From positions 1 through 64,000 of the forward strand of contig JBARBG010000136.1 in the NCBI GenBank assembly GCA_049792815.1: a stretch of DNA of 64,000 bases, given 5' to 3'. Shown one piece after another: positions 51,483-59,644 of this stretch (position 1 is the stretch's first letter; each line of letters starts with the position of its first letter). The notes under the pieces were generated by a model. That model was given only the letters and a program-made list of their open reading frames with translations, did not search any database and had not been told where the DNA came from. The translations under genes were made by a program, and so were the position numbers. This DNA is from DAIDKA01 sp049792815. Lineage in GTDB: Bacteria; Pseudomonadota; Gammaproteobacteria; Steroidobacterales; Steroidobacteraceae.

Positions 51483-52730
51483 ATGAAGTCGATGACCGTC
51501 GCGCGCGCATTCGGAGTGCCAACAACTCCGGCCTATCAGACGATGCTGGTTGGCCTGCTCGGCGTGAACCTGGGTTTTGTGTTCCTCGACCGGAGCGCCT
51601 TGGGGCTGCTCGCGCCGATGATCCAGCCAGAATTCTCCCTCAGCAATGCCCAGGTGGGGATGATCATCGGTATTCTTGCGGTTACCTGGGCCCTGTCGAG
51701 CTTCGGGCTCGCCAGGGCCGCCGACCTGACAGGCCGCAGTAAACTGCTGCTGATCGCGGGTACCGTGATTTTCTCGGTAGCGTCGATCGGCTCAGGGCTG
51801 GCGATCGGTTTCCTGTCGCTGCTCGCGGCGCGCGCCCTGATGGGCCTGTCCGAAGGCGGCATGCCGCCGATCAGCACGCATATCGTCACAAGCGAGGTTG
51901 CTCCGGAACGCCGCGGACTGGCGATCGGCATGCTTTCGACCATCGGGCTTTTCGCCGTTCCGCTTTTGGGGCCGCTGGTGATCGTCGGCATCGGAACACT
52001 TTGGGGCTGGCGCCATGCCTTCTGGATTGCCGGCGGCCCGGGATTGGTGGTGGCTATTCTGATGTGGTGGCTGGTCCGCAACCCCGAGCGCGGTGCGCCC
52101 ACGGACGTCGTGCCCAGGGGCAGCATCATTCCGCTGGTGAAGCTGCGCAATATCCGCTTCACGATGACCTTGGCTACGCTGCAGATGACTGCCTTCGTTG
52201 GAGTTACCGGCTTCCTGCCACTGTATCTGGTCAAAGTACTGGGCCTGAGCAAACCCATGATGGGTGTCGTCGTAACCGCCCAGGGCGTGGTAATGGTGGC
52301 CTACGGCTTCATTGGACCGATGCTGTCCGACTATTTCGGACGCAAACCGGCGCTTATCAGCAGTTTCGCGGTGGCCACGCTCGGCTGGCTGCTCCTCGCA
52401 TTCAGCGGCGGCTCGCTGCCCCTGGTCTTTGTTGGCAGCATTCTTGCCGGCGGTTCTGCCGGGTCCGCCATCCTGATCATGAACGTCATCCCGGGGGAAT
52501 CCGCTCCGCTGCACCTGAAGGCAACGGCGATGGGATTCAACGCGGCGTTTGGCGAGATGCTCGGCGCGGGCGCTATGCCGGTGGCGATTGGCTGGGCAGC
52601 GGATAAGGCCGGCCTCGGAATCCTTCCGTGGATGCTGATCGGCTTCTCGGTGTTGGCCATGCTGGTGACGCTTGGCCTGGGCGAGACGGCGCCCAAGCTG
52701 GTCCCGGAGCTGGTCGCCCGACCTGCTTGA
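51483..52730 (+). CDS. MFS transporter
   Basis: 415 residues from the ATG at 51483, about twelve membrane helices. Landmarks are NLGFVFLDRSALGLLAPMI in TM1, GMIIGILAVTWALSSFGLARAADLTGRSK around motif A, ALMGLSEGGMPPIS in TM4 and DYFGRKPALISS. It belongs to the ACS/ExuT-like group that imports organic anions such as hexuronates or phthalate. It is co-directional with the O-methyltransferase gene 43 bases downstream, which suggests one operon for uptake and modification of an aromatic acid (inference). Confidence 0.85.
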   Translation: MKSMTVARAFGVPTTPAYQTMLVGLLGVNLGFVFLDRSALGLLAPMIQPEFSLSNAQVGMIIGILAVTWALSSFGLARAADLTGRSKLLLIAGTVIFSVASIGSGLAIGFLSLLAARALMGLSEGGMPPISTHIVTSEVAPERRGLAIGMLSTIGLFAVPLLGPLVIVGIGTLWGWRHAFWIAGGPGLVVAILMWWLVRNPERGAPTDVVPRGSIIPLVKLRNIRFTMTLATLQMTAFVGVTGFLPLYLVKVLGLSKPMMGVVVTAQGVVMVAYGFIGPMLSDYFGRKPALISSFAVATLGWLLLAFSGGSLPLVFVGSILAGGSAGSAILIMNVIPGESAPLHLKATAMGFNAAFGEMLGAGAMPVAIGWAADKAGLGILPWMLIGFSVLAMLVTLGLGETAPKLVPELVARPA

Positions 52731-52773
52731 TGAGGCTGATAGGCCCACACGATCTACGATTGGGAGACTTCGC

Positions 52774-53775
52774 ATGAGCGCTTTGCCGCCAACCAGTGAT
52801 GACACAAAGATCTGGGACATCTGGGAATCGATCTTCACGCTGCCCGTGGTCACCGTTTCGGACCAACTCGGCATCTTCAAAGCGCTGTCCGACGAGACGC
52901 TGACGACGCAAGAACTGGCCGCGCAACTCGGCCTCGATGCGCGGGCGCTGGCGATTCTTCTTGCCGCGCTGTGCTCACAAGGGCTCGTCGACAAGCGCCT
53001 GGGCCGCTGGAGCGCCACGCATGAAGCGCGGCGCTGGCTGCATCCACAGGCCAAGGCCTATTGGGGCGCCTTCTTCGGCGGCATGTCCTCCTGGGGCATT
53101 CCTCCCATGCACGCCCTTTTGCTGGAAGCGATCAAGACCGGTAAGCGCCCGCGGGACCGCTCTGACGCCCCGCCCGAATGGGAACGCCCGAGCATGACCG
53201 CGGAGGCTGCCGCACGCGTCGCGGCCTTCATGCATGCCCACAGCCAGGCCCCGGCGCGCGGCACTTCGGCGCAGGGAGAATTCGCGGAAGTTGCTTCGGT
53301 GATGGATGTCGGCTGCGGCTCGGGCGTCTACGGGATCGAGATGGCCAAGAGGAATCCTCACCTGCGCGTCGGCCTGATGGACCTCAAGGAAATGTGCGTC
53401 GAGGTCGACAAATTTATCGCCGCTGATGGCGTGGGCGATCGGGTGAAGTCACTGCCGGTGAACATGTTCATGGAGGCGTGGCCGACCGCCTACGAATCGC
53501 ATTTCTTCGCCAACGTCTTTCATGACTGGTCGACCGAGACCAACAAGCTGCTGGCGAAGAAGAGCTTCGATGCACTTCCCTCCGGCGGACGCATCTTCCT
53601 CAGCGAGATCCTGATGGACGACGAAGGCACCGGCCCGTGGCCGGCGGCGGCCTTTTCACTGCTGATGCTGATCGGGACACTGGGCAAGCAGTACAGCCTC
53701 CAGGAATTTCAGGAAATCCTGGAAAGCGCAGGCTTTACCGATGTGCGCGCTAATCCTTGGGCGGCGCTATCGTGA
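52774..53775 (+). CDS. SAM-dependent O-methyltransferase (plant COMT/AziB2-type)
   Basis: 333 residues. An N-terminal winged-helix dimerisation domain (SDQLGIFKALSDETLTTQELAAQLGLD) is followed by a Rossmann SAM-binding domain (VMDVGCGSGVYGIEM near residue 175; FFANVFHDWS; SGGRIFLSEILMDD). Enzymes of this group methylate phenolic or polyketide OH groups. GGGAGA precedes the ATG. It follows the MFS gene and converges on copy B of the secreted WxGLW protein, overlapping it by 26 bases. Confidence 0.88.
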   Translation: MSALPPTSDDTKIWDIWESIFTLPVVTVSDQLGIFKALSDETLTTQELAAQLGLDARALAILLAALCSQGLVDKRLGRWSATHEARRWLHPQAKAYWGAFFGGMSSWGIPPMHALLLEAIKTGKRPRDRSDAPPEWERPSMTAEAAARVAAFMHAHSQAPARGTSAQGEFAEVASVMDVGCGSGVYGIEMAKRNPHLRVGLMDLKEMCVEVDKFIAADGVGDRVKSLPVNMFMEAWPTAYESHFFANVFHDWSTETNKLLAKKSFDALPSGGRIFLSEILMDDEGTGPWPAAAFSLLMLIGTLGKQYSLQEFQEILESAGFTDVRANPWAALS

Positions 53776-54547
53776 ACTTGCCGTTCTCCACGGGATTGCG
53801 ATCGGCCTCGCAGTCGTAGGGCAAGAACCGGTTGAGATCAGCCACGCGGGAATAACGCAGCGTCACAGTCCAGGGGTGGACGAAGCGCACCGGATCGTCA
53901 ATGGTCAGCTGATCCTCGAGCGCGTCTTTGTCTATCCGGCGCACCCGCTCGATGAAATGTGCCTGGTCGCTGAGCTCGGCGACCGGAGCAAACATCGAGA
54001 TCGGCCCGGCGGTGCGCGCCACCGTATCAATCACCAGCGTCTGACCTTCCCAGTGTCCGATCGAGTCGCCGAGCGGCGTAGGCCACAGGTCGTCCTTGCC
54101 AGGATGCGCTCGTCGATCGGTGTAGATGTGTCGAACCTCACCGTGATCCATCACGAAGAGCGTTTCCTCGGGGGTCACGACGACCTGGAAGATCATCACC
54201 CCCTCCATGATGTTGGGAAAGCTCCTGACGTACTCGGGCGCGCCCTCGCCACATCCCTTGGGGACGACATCGGTTTGCGCGGCCTTCGCCGCCACAAGTG
54301 CAGTCTGGTACCTCTGCTCCCATTCCGGGTTGTAAGGGGGATGTTCTGTCAATTTCAGGTTGAAGCCGAACTTGGTATTGCATATACCTGAGGCGGTAGT
54401 GCAGGCCTTCGAGATGGTGGTCTCCCACAGACCTGTCCAGTTGGGAAGTCGCGCAAAGGCCTGCACCCGCCGCGGCGAGTTGGGCGCGGCATGGGCAAAG
54501 GATGCCGCGAGCAGCATAACGATGCTGAAGCACGTTGCCCGCCTCAT
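53750..54547 (-). CDS. Secreted WxGLW-family protein of unknown function, copy B
   Basis: 265 residues with a clear signal peptide (cut near SFAHA). It shares with the protein at 3214-4257 the motifs PNWTGLW, VVTPEETLF, IYTDRRAH, GDSIGHWEGQTLVI, a DP-PW-TVTLRYSRVADL stretch and YDCEADR near the end. It is shorter by about 80 residues, mainly at the N-terminus and C-terminus, and has one extra Cys pair (KACTTASGIC). The ATG overlaps the TGA of the DUF6152 gene (ATGA). The 3' end overlaps the convergent O-methyltransferase gene. Function unknown. Confidence 0.78.
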   Translation of the reverse strand: MRRATCFSIVMLLAASFAHAAPNSPRRVQAFARLPNWTGLWETTISKACTTASGICNTKFGFNLKLTEHPPYNPEWEQRYQTALVAAKAAQTDVVPKGCGEGAPEYVRSFPNIMEGVMIFQVVVTPEETLFVMDHGEVRHIYTDRRAHPGKDDLWPTPLGDSIGHWEGQTLVIDTVARTAGPISMFAPVAELSDQAHFIERVRRIDKDALEDQLTIDDPVRFVHPWTVTLRYSRVADLNRFLPYDCEADRNPVENGKFTIAPPKD

Positions 54548-54942
54548 GGCGCATTCCCCGTCATCGGTTTGCCAAGCGTTGCACCATCTGGCCCCATGGC
54601 GGACAGGAAGTGTGCACCCGGGGATCCATCGCGCATGGGATGGACGACGAGGGTTACCTTGTCACCGGGCTTAACTGTGGCGGGCCTCCAGCCGCTGCGA
54701 TAAAGCTCTGCCGTAGAGCCCATCTCCACGCTCCACTCCTGAGTGACACCGTCCTTCGGCACGAGAAGCTGAATCCAGCAATGCGGATTGGACCATTGAA
54801 AGACCCTCACCGTGCCCTGCAGCGAATCGGTCCTCTGTGAATCATACATCGCACCCGAATGGTGGGCGCGCAGCGGAGCGGTCGCCATCAGGAGAAGGAT
54901 GGCAACTAAGACGGAGCGCGACAGATGGGAACCGTGATTCAT
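54544..54942 (-). CDS. DUF6152-like secreted protein, copy B (candidate copper histidine-brace protein)
   Basis: 132 residues from the ATG at 54942. The signal sequence ends PLRA, and the predicted mature chain starts His27-His28-Ser-Gly-Ala-Met-Tyr-Asp. The second conserved His is in NPH (His54), again 27 residues after the first His, as in copy A. HPMRDG is present near residue 104. The GTG at 54978 and ATG at 54960 are alternative starts but would lengthen the signal. The gene is translationally coupled to copy B of the WxGLW protein. A copper role is inferred. Confidence 0.75.
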   Translation of the reverse strand: MNHGSHLSRSVLVAILLLMATAPLRAHHSGAMYDSQRTDSLQGTVRVFQWSNPHCWIQLLVPKDGVTQEWSVEMGSTAELYRSGWRPATVKPGDKVTLVVHPMRDGSPGAHFLSAMGPDGATLGKPMTGNAP

Positions 54943-55044
54943 AAACACGCCCGAGGCCATGTCAGTGCACTGTAGCACCGAACCCTGCGCGACTCGCTCA
55001 CGGCCTCGGGAGGCCGGGCATGTGGCAGCGCGGCAAAAGCTCCG

Positions 55045-55152
55045 TCAGTGACCGTGTCCGTGGCCCATGGCGCGGCCGTGTTGCAGAAGGTCGTGGATGG
55101 GATCAACCAGTGCCGATGAGAAGAAACCGAAAAGGCGGCCAGTCGAGAGCAT
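55045..55152 (-). CDS. Possible 35-residue His-rich mini-protein
   Basis: An ATG at 55152 starts a frame ending MGHGHGH and a TGA. Its middle (FFSSALVDPIHDLLQHG) reads like a short amphipathic helix with a His-rich tail, which could be a small metal-binding or membrane-associated peptide. No ribosome site precedes it, so it may not be translated. It lies between the orphan fimbrial-like gene and the leftward DUF6152 operon. Confidence 0.2.
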   Translation of the reverse strand: MLSTGRLFGFFSSALVDPIHDLLQHGRAMGHGHGH

Positions 55153-55163
55153 CGCTTTTGGAT

Positions 55164-55520
55164 CTATTCGTACACTATGCTGATGATTCCGGCGGACTGC
55201 TGGTCAACGGAATTGACGGTTTCAAAATAGATCGAAACCAAGGTTGCCGATCCGACTTTGGTGGTATCGACCGCTGCGTCGCAGTCAGCGGCGCTTATGC
55301 TGAGAAATGTTGCAGTTGCGGCCGGTAAGTTCAGCGTTGTACGGCCCTGATTGCCGATGCCATTTACGATGCCAGAGGTACCGACGTCGCTGACAACAAG
55401 TGTACAAGTGGGCGTCGCAACAACTCCGATAAAGTCGATCCTTCCATCTGATGCCAGTCCCGCACACGGCAGCGCCATTGCAATTGCAGCGCTGGTCCAA
55501 AGCATCCATGGCTTAGGCAT
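55164..55520 (-). CDS. Orphan fimbrial-subunit-like protein, apparently shortened
   Basis: 118 residues. A signal peptide (LPCAGLAS) is followed by GRIDFIGVV-ATPTCTLVV, the typical first strand of chaperone-usher pilins, and a second Cys in SISAADCDA, the usual disulfide pair. Normal pilins run to about 150-180 residues and end with a donor-complemented strand and penultimate Tyr; this one stops after IISIVYE. No chaperone, usher or other pilin gene is near. It may be a remnant or a small secreted relative. Confidence 0.5.
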   Translation of the reverse strand: MPKPWMLWTSAAIAMALPCAGLASDGRIDFIGVVATPTCTLVVSDVGTSGIVNGIGNQGRTTLNLPAATATFLSISAADCDAAVDTTKVGSATLVSIYFETVNSVDQQSAGIISIVYE

Positions 55521-55634
55521 ATTACTAAGGGGGTCCGTTCGGACTTCTTCTTATGCCGACAGTATTTCATAAATTTGATGTGTTTGGATATGAGCCGTCG
55601 GGTAAGAGCCTCCAATCGCTGGTTGAGACGCCCG

Positions 55635-55668
55635 AGCCCTGCCACCGCTTACAGTCTGTGGCAGGGCT
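55635..55668 (-). terminator. Hairpin at the end of the DUF4287-VOC-DoxX operon
   Basis: AGCCCTGCCAC/GTGGCAGGGCT, a perfect 11-bp stem with a 12-base loop, starts 13 bases past the stop of the leftward mini-gene at 55681. The following bases are not T-rich, so read-through is possible. Confidence 0.55.
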
Positions 55669-55680
55669 GTCCTTCGCCGG

Positions 55681-55821
55681 CTACTTGTATTCCTTCATTC
55701 GTTCGAAAGTCGCGTAGATTGCCATGGCGTGGCCATGCCCGAGGCCATGGACCTTCTTGACGTCCCGGGGCGTGTTGCCTGTCTTTGCTTTGATGTTGTC
55801 GCTGTACGCCTGAAATGACAT
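55681..55821 (-). CDS. DUF4287-like mini-protein with an in-frame internal deletion
   Basis: 46 residues. The start MSFQAYSDNIKAKTGNTPRD and the end GLGHGHAMAIYATFE match the two ends of the DUF4287 family, whose members are about 65-75 residues long. Here VKKV joins directly to HGLGHGH, so about 20-25 residues that should form the middle helix (around a W-L-K segment) are missing, without loss of frame. It lies ten bases downstream of the VOC-family gene. The stop is followed by a terminator hairpin. Confidence 0.6.
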   Translation of the reverse strand: MSFQAYSDNIKAKTGNTPRDVKKVHGLGHGHAMAIYATFERMKEYK

Positions 55822-55830
55822 GGATTTCTC

Positions 55831-56244
55831 TTACGCCGATCCGACGCAGTTAACCATCCACGGAATGTCGAACTTGTCGGTACACATTCCGAACCCGGGC
55901 GACCAGAATGTCTTCTGAAATGCCATCTGCACCTTCCCGCCTTCTGCCAATCCATTGAACATGCGCTCTGCCGCCGCTGCATCCTGCGCCTGGATTGACA
56001 CGCAAAATCCCGAAGGCTGTACCTTCTTTCCCTGTGGGTGGTCCGCCCCCATCAAGGTCCCTCCGCCTGGGAACTCCAGCGTCGCGTGCATGATTTTGTC
56101 TTTCATCTGCGTTGGAACCTTGTCCGCCATCGGGGATTCTCCCTGAGTCATCATCACCGTGATCCTTCCGTCGAGCGTTTCCGCATAGAATTCGAATGCA
56201 GCTTTGCAATTTCCATTGAAGCCGAGGTGGGTAGTGACTTGCAT
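55831..56244 (-). CDS. PhnB-like VOC-family protein
   Basis: 137 residues of the vicinal-oxygen-chelate (glyoxalase/PhnB) fold. Landmarks are THLGFNGNCKAAFEFYAET, GGTLMGADHP and SPGFGMCTDKFDIPWMVN, with the DxF-GxPW-type ending typical of PhnB. These proteins often accompany antibiotic-resistance-type or detoxification genes; no reaction can be assigned. It lies in a leftward operon with a DoxX-like gene (20 bases upstream) and a DUF4287 mini-gene (10 bases downstream). Confidence 0.85.
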   Translation of the reverse strand: MQVTTHLGFNGNCKAAFEFYAETLDGRITVMMTQGESPMADKVPTQMKDKIMHATLEFPGGGTLMGADHPQGKKVQPSGFCVSIQAQDAAAAERMFNGLAEGGKVQMAFQKTFWSPGFGMCTDKFDIPWMVNCVGSA

Positions 56245-56263
56245 TGGTCGTGTCTCCTTCGAT

Positions 56264-56671
56264 CTATCGACGAAACGGGAACAGTGCGCGCAGGCGCTCG
56301 TCCCGCAAATAGAGCCCGCCCCAGGCGATGAGCCCAAAGTAGACCCCGAACAGAATTGAGCTGAACAACGGGTCTTCGATCCTGACCTTGCTCGCCACGG
56401 CACCCCCGTAAAACCCAGTCAGAAGCACAGCACCCAGGATGGCAGTGCGGGGGACCGCGTACAAAATGGTGCACAGCAGAGCAATGACACCGATGGGCCG
56501 GATCGCGTCCACCGGGTACCCGATCTTCGTGGTCGCATCCACCACGTGAGATTCGAGGGCGAGTTTGCCGCCGGCATCGAATAGCATGAATGCAATCGCA
56601 AGGATGCTTAGCGTCCAGCCGATGCGGGTCGGTACCTTCGAACTTGCTACAGATTCAGTGTTGGGTGACAT
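56264..56671 (-). CDS. DoxX-like family membrane protein
   Basis: 135 residues, four membrane helices, with the DoxX-like pattern: IGWTLSILAIAFMLFDAGGKL, YPVDAIRPIGVIALLCTILYAVPRTAILGAVLLTGFYGGAVAS and a C-terminal basic end. Such proteins occur with thiol or redox stress genes. It is the first gene of the leftward operon, divergent from the TetR gene at 56783. Two inverted operator copies lie in the 111-base gap, so this operon is probably under TetR control. Confidence 0.85.
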   Translation of the reverse strand: MSPNTESVASSKVPTRIGWTLSILAIAFMLFDAGGKLALESHVVDATTKIGYPVDAIRPIGVIALLCTILYAVPRTAILGAVLLTGFYGGAVASKVRIEDPLFSSILFGVYFGLIAWGGLYLRDERLRALFPFRR

Positions 56672-56700
56672 ACAGGGCCTCCTATTGATTCTCCATGGAA

Positions 56701-56761
56701 CTAGACGGTATAGTACCCAGGAAATATATTTCTATCACACACAGTACCGTACTGTCTAGTA
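56701..56761. promoter_or_regulatory. Two inverted operator copies between the DoxX operon and the TetR gene
   Basis: Site A (56701-56718, plus strand) begins ACTAGACGGTATAGTACC. Site B (56744-56761, minus strand) reads ACTAGACAGTACGGTACT. They match at 14 of 18 positions and face each other. Site B also holds the perfect palindrome CAGTAC-C-GTACTG (56743-56755). This suits a TetR repressor controlling both divergent promoters. Confidence 0.65.
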
Positions 56762-56782
56762 CCTGCCGTGAGGGCGATCGCG

Positions 56783-57439
56783 ATGAAATCCACCGAAGAG
56801 GGCCGCTCCGCCCGGAAGCACCGCGAGATCATCGAGGCGGCCACCGCCGTTTTTATGAAACAGGGGTACGAAGGGACCAGCATGGAACAGATCGCGGCCA
56901 AGGCCGGGGTGTCCAAGCAGACGGTCTATAAGCACTTTGCGGATAAGGAGAGACTATTTTCGGACATCGTTCTTGCAACCACCACCCAGGTGGATATGTT
57001 GGTGGCCCTCGTCGCCGGTCCGCTGACAGAGACGCGTGCGCTAAAGAAGGACCTCTCGCTGTTGGGCCGACAATTCGTCACCTCGCTCATGGAACCCCAA
57101 CTACTTCGATTGCGGCGCCTCGTGATCGCCAACGCCGATAAGATGCCGGAACTTGGCCGAACCTGGTATCAACAGGGGTTTGAGCGAGTGTTATCGACTC
57201 TGGCCTCCTGCTTCGGCGCTCTCGCCAAGCGCCAATTGCTCGAGCTAGAGGACCCGCTCCTCGCCGCTCACCACTTCGTCGGCCTGCTGCTATGGATTCC
57301 CGTGAATCAAGCGATGTTCACCGGAAATGATCAGCCCTACAGCAAGGTCGCGCTGGAGCGCTATGCCGATGCGGCGGTGAGCACATTCCTGGCTGCCTAT
57401 GGCGCCGAAGCTACAGTCGCCGCCAAAGGGCACCGGTGA
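56783..57439 (+). CDS. TetR/AcrR-family regulator of the DoxX-VOC-DUF4287 operon
   Basis: 218 residues. The HTH covers about residues 8-55 (HREIIEAATAVFMKQGYEGTSMEQIAAKAG, VSKQTVYKHFADKERLF). The C-terminal domain resembles the AefR/TetR_C_7-like type: LLRLRRLVIANADKMPELGRTWYQQG. The ATG at 56783 has GAGGG ten bases upstream; a GTG at 56768 would give five more residues. It is divergent from the DoxX operon with two operator copies between. Confidence 0.88.
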   Translation: MKSTEEGRSARKHREIIEAATAVFMKQGYEGTSMEQIAAKAGVSKQTVYKHFADKERLFSDIVLATTTQVDMLVALVAGPLTETRALKKDLSLLGRQFVTSLMEPQLLRLRRLVIANADKMPELGRTWYQQGFERVLSTLASCFGALAKRQLLELEDPLLAAHHFVGLLLWIPVNQAMFTGNDQPYSKVALERYADAAVSTFLAAYGAEATVAAKGHR

Positions 57440-57515
57440 GATGCAGGTCCTTAGGAAAGGAAGAATCGTGGGCAGTCGTGCGGCGCGAGCTTGGGGTCAG
57501 AAACGCACTCTCATT

Positions 57516-58175
57516 TCAAATCTTTGCCGCGAACCAGGGCAAGCGGGTCGCTTCGAACTCTGGTAGCGCTTCGCAGCGCGCGGCGAGCGCGCTGAGAGTA
57601 GGGTAAGGACCGTCCTCGAGCGCGACCGCCTCCCGCAGAAGAGCCCATACACAGGTGAGCGTGATGTCCGCCTGCGTAAGATGTTCGCCCACGAGCCATT
57701 TACCAGGACGCTGGCGGTGCCGCCGCTCGATCTCGCCGAGCGCACCGTGCATCTGGCTGCGACAGCGCTGCTCCCAGGGCTCGTGGCGCTTCTCGGGCGG
57801 ACGGGCGATGCGTTCGTTTATCAGTTCACGCCCCTTCTCAGCCGCCGCGATCGCAAGTGCCATGAACTGCAGCACCTGCCGCCTCGGTATCCCGTTTGTT
57901 GGCACGAGGGCGCGCTCCGGGCCTACCACCGAGTCGAGGTAATCGAGAATCGCCGCCGATTCGGTGAGGACCTCACCGTCATCGAGCACTAGGGTTGGAA
58001 CCCGCCCGAGCGGACTGTAACTGCGAATTCTCGCGTGGTCTTTTCCCACTGACCAGTTCGCGTGCTCGAAGGCAAACCCCAGCAGCTTCATCGACACCGC
58101 GACCCGCCGCACGAACGGAGAGTCGAACATGCCTATGAGCAGGATGGCCACGGGCGCAATGTTATCAAATTGCAT
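57516..58175 (-). CDS. Glutathione S-transferase
   Basis: 219 residues. The N-terminal thioredoxin fold has MFDSPFVRRVAVSMKLLGFAF, GRVPTLVLDDGEVLTESAAI (the cis-Pro and the ES glutathione-binding pair), then a helical C-domain with LTQADITLTCVWALL. The Ser of DSPFVRR is the expected catalytic residue. The frame starts at the ATG at 58175; a GTG at 58151 would give a more standard 211-residue chain. Gene direction is leftward, convergent with the TetR gene. Confidence 0.88.
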   Translation of the reverse strand: MQFDNIAPVAILLIGMFDSPFVRRVAVSMKLLGFAFEHANWSVGKDHARIRSYSPLGRVPTLVLDDGEVLTESAAILDYLDSVVGPERALVPTNGIPRRQVLQFMALAIAAAEKGRELINERIARPPEKRHEPWEQRCRSQMHGALGEIERRHRQRPGKWLVGEHLTQADITLTCVWALLREAVALEDGPYPTLSALAARCEALPEFEATRLPWFAAKI

Positions 58176-58426
58176 TTCGACAGGCTCAAACGCTGACAGT
58201 TGCGACAGTCAGCAGTGGAACCCGTACCGCCGAAAACAAGCATCCAACAAGGCGGCTGTCGACCACTGGCCGTCGCTGTCTTAAGTAAGCCGTGGGCGTT
58301 ATCACGCGCAAATCTGTGACTCGCGCACGTAGAGAATGAGAAGTGCTGCATTAATCCACGATCGGTGCCCACGTAAGATCGGCCGGCCGATTTCGGACCT
58401 TACTGGTTTGTCGCAGGAGCATCGAT

Positions 58427-59536
58427 ATGCGTTGGGTAACATATTTAGCCGCAGTGGCCTGCATGGGCCTGAGTGCCTGTGGCGGCGTTGACAGCGGAAT
58501 TGCGCAGGCCGTCACTAACGTCTACAACGGCACGGCGTCGGTCGGAGACTTCCTGACGCTCAGCGTAAACTCGACTGACCATACCATCACGTATTCGAAC
58601 CAGACGAATGGCGACAGTGGCACCGTTGCCTACACCGTCAATTCCGATGGCTCGTACGCAATCGCCGATCCCAACGGCAACCTCGTTACCGCCTATGAAG
58701 TTCCAGGCTACGCCCTGGTCGTTCAAGCGCAGAAGGCCGGACCCGACCATGCGACGCCGGCGCTGATCATCGCTGTCGAGTCCGGCCCAATCTCGCTATC
58801 CGCGTTCGAGGGGAACACCTACAACTACATGCAGTTCCGCACGGCCTCTGGTGGGCTTGATGCCGGCTCGGTCTCGATTTCCTCCTCGGGCACGGGCAGT
58901 ACCTCGAGCTACTGGCCCTTCGGCGCACTGAGCGCTATTAACGGCGGTCAGAGCGCGTACAACGCCGGTACCGTGCCGATCTCCTCGGCAGTCGCGGATG
59001 CATCGGGCACGTTTCTCACCCTCACCAGTGGCTCGGGAACAGAAACGATCTTCGGGACGGCCAACGGCATGTTCCTTGTGGACACACCCAATGGCGCGAT
59101 CTTCGGTTTGCAGCAAGCCGCCTCCAAGGCGTTCGATCCGAGCGTCGCGGGCACCTACCACTCGATTTACTATTCAAAGGCCAACGCCAGCACCGGCGCA
59201 GGAAACGTCGAGGTTGGCACGCCGAATCTCGGCAATGCGACCGTGACGATTACCGCGGGTGGTTCGGTCACTATTACAGATGCCAGCGGCACGGTGATGG
59301 CGCAGGGCACGCTGGCGGCAGTCGCCGACACGCCCTACCTGTTCGGCGGTTCTCCTTCCCTCTCCAATCCATGCAACGGCCTTTTCACTTTCCAGACCAC
59401 GGCTGGAGCGTTGACTCAGGATGTGTTTGTGAGCTTCCTCGGCCATACGGTAATGTTCTCGTCATTCAGCGCCCAACTGCCGTCGGTCCCAGGCGAGACC
59501 TACAGCTACTTCTACGGCGTTGGTCTGACGCAGTAG
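58427..59536 (+). CDS. Predicted lipoprotein, beta-rich
   Basis: 369 residues. A signal peptide ends in LSAC, so Cys18 is the lipidated residue. The mature chain is very rich in Gly, Ser, Thr and Val and lacks charged helices; repeated short strands (GTVAYTVNSDGSY, GSVTITDASGTVMAQG, GTYHSIYYSKA) suggest an all-beta surface protein. No family is recognised. It is monocistronic. The 250-base gap before it carries no gene. Confidence 0.65.
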   Translation: MRWVTYLAAVACMGLSACGGVDSGIAQAVTNVYNGTASVGDFLTLSVNSTDHTITYSNQTNGDSGTVAYTVNSDGSYAIADPNGNLVTAYEVPGYALVVQAQKAGPDHATPALIIAVESGPISLSAFEGNTYNYMQFRTASGGLDAGSVSISSSGTGSTSSYWPFGALSAINGGQSAYNAGTVPISSAVADASGTFLTLTSGSGTETIFGTANGMFLVDTPNGAIFGLQQAASKAFDPSVAGTYHSIYYSKANASTGAGNVEVGTPNLGNATVTITAGGSVTITDASGTVMAQGTLAAVADTPYLFGGSPSLSNPCNGLFTFQTTAGALTQDVFVSFLGHTVMFSSFSAQLPSVPGETYSYFYGVGLTQ

Positions 59537-59644
59537 GGCCACCTCCCTGGACCGCGCCGAAAGGCCAGTCCGGCAGTCGTATCGGGCCATGCCGCCGTGG
59601 CCGCTCTATGGAATACTGTCGCCCCGTGCATCGGAATTTCCATC

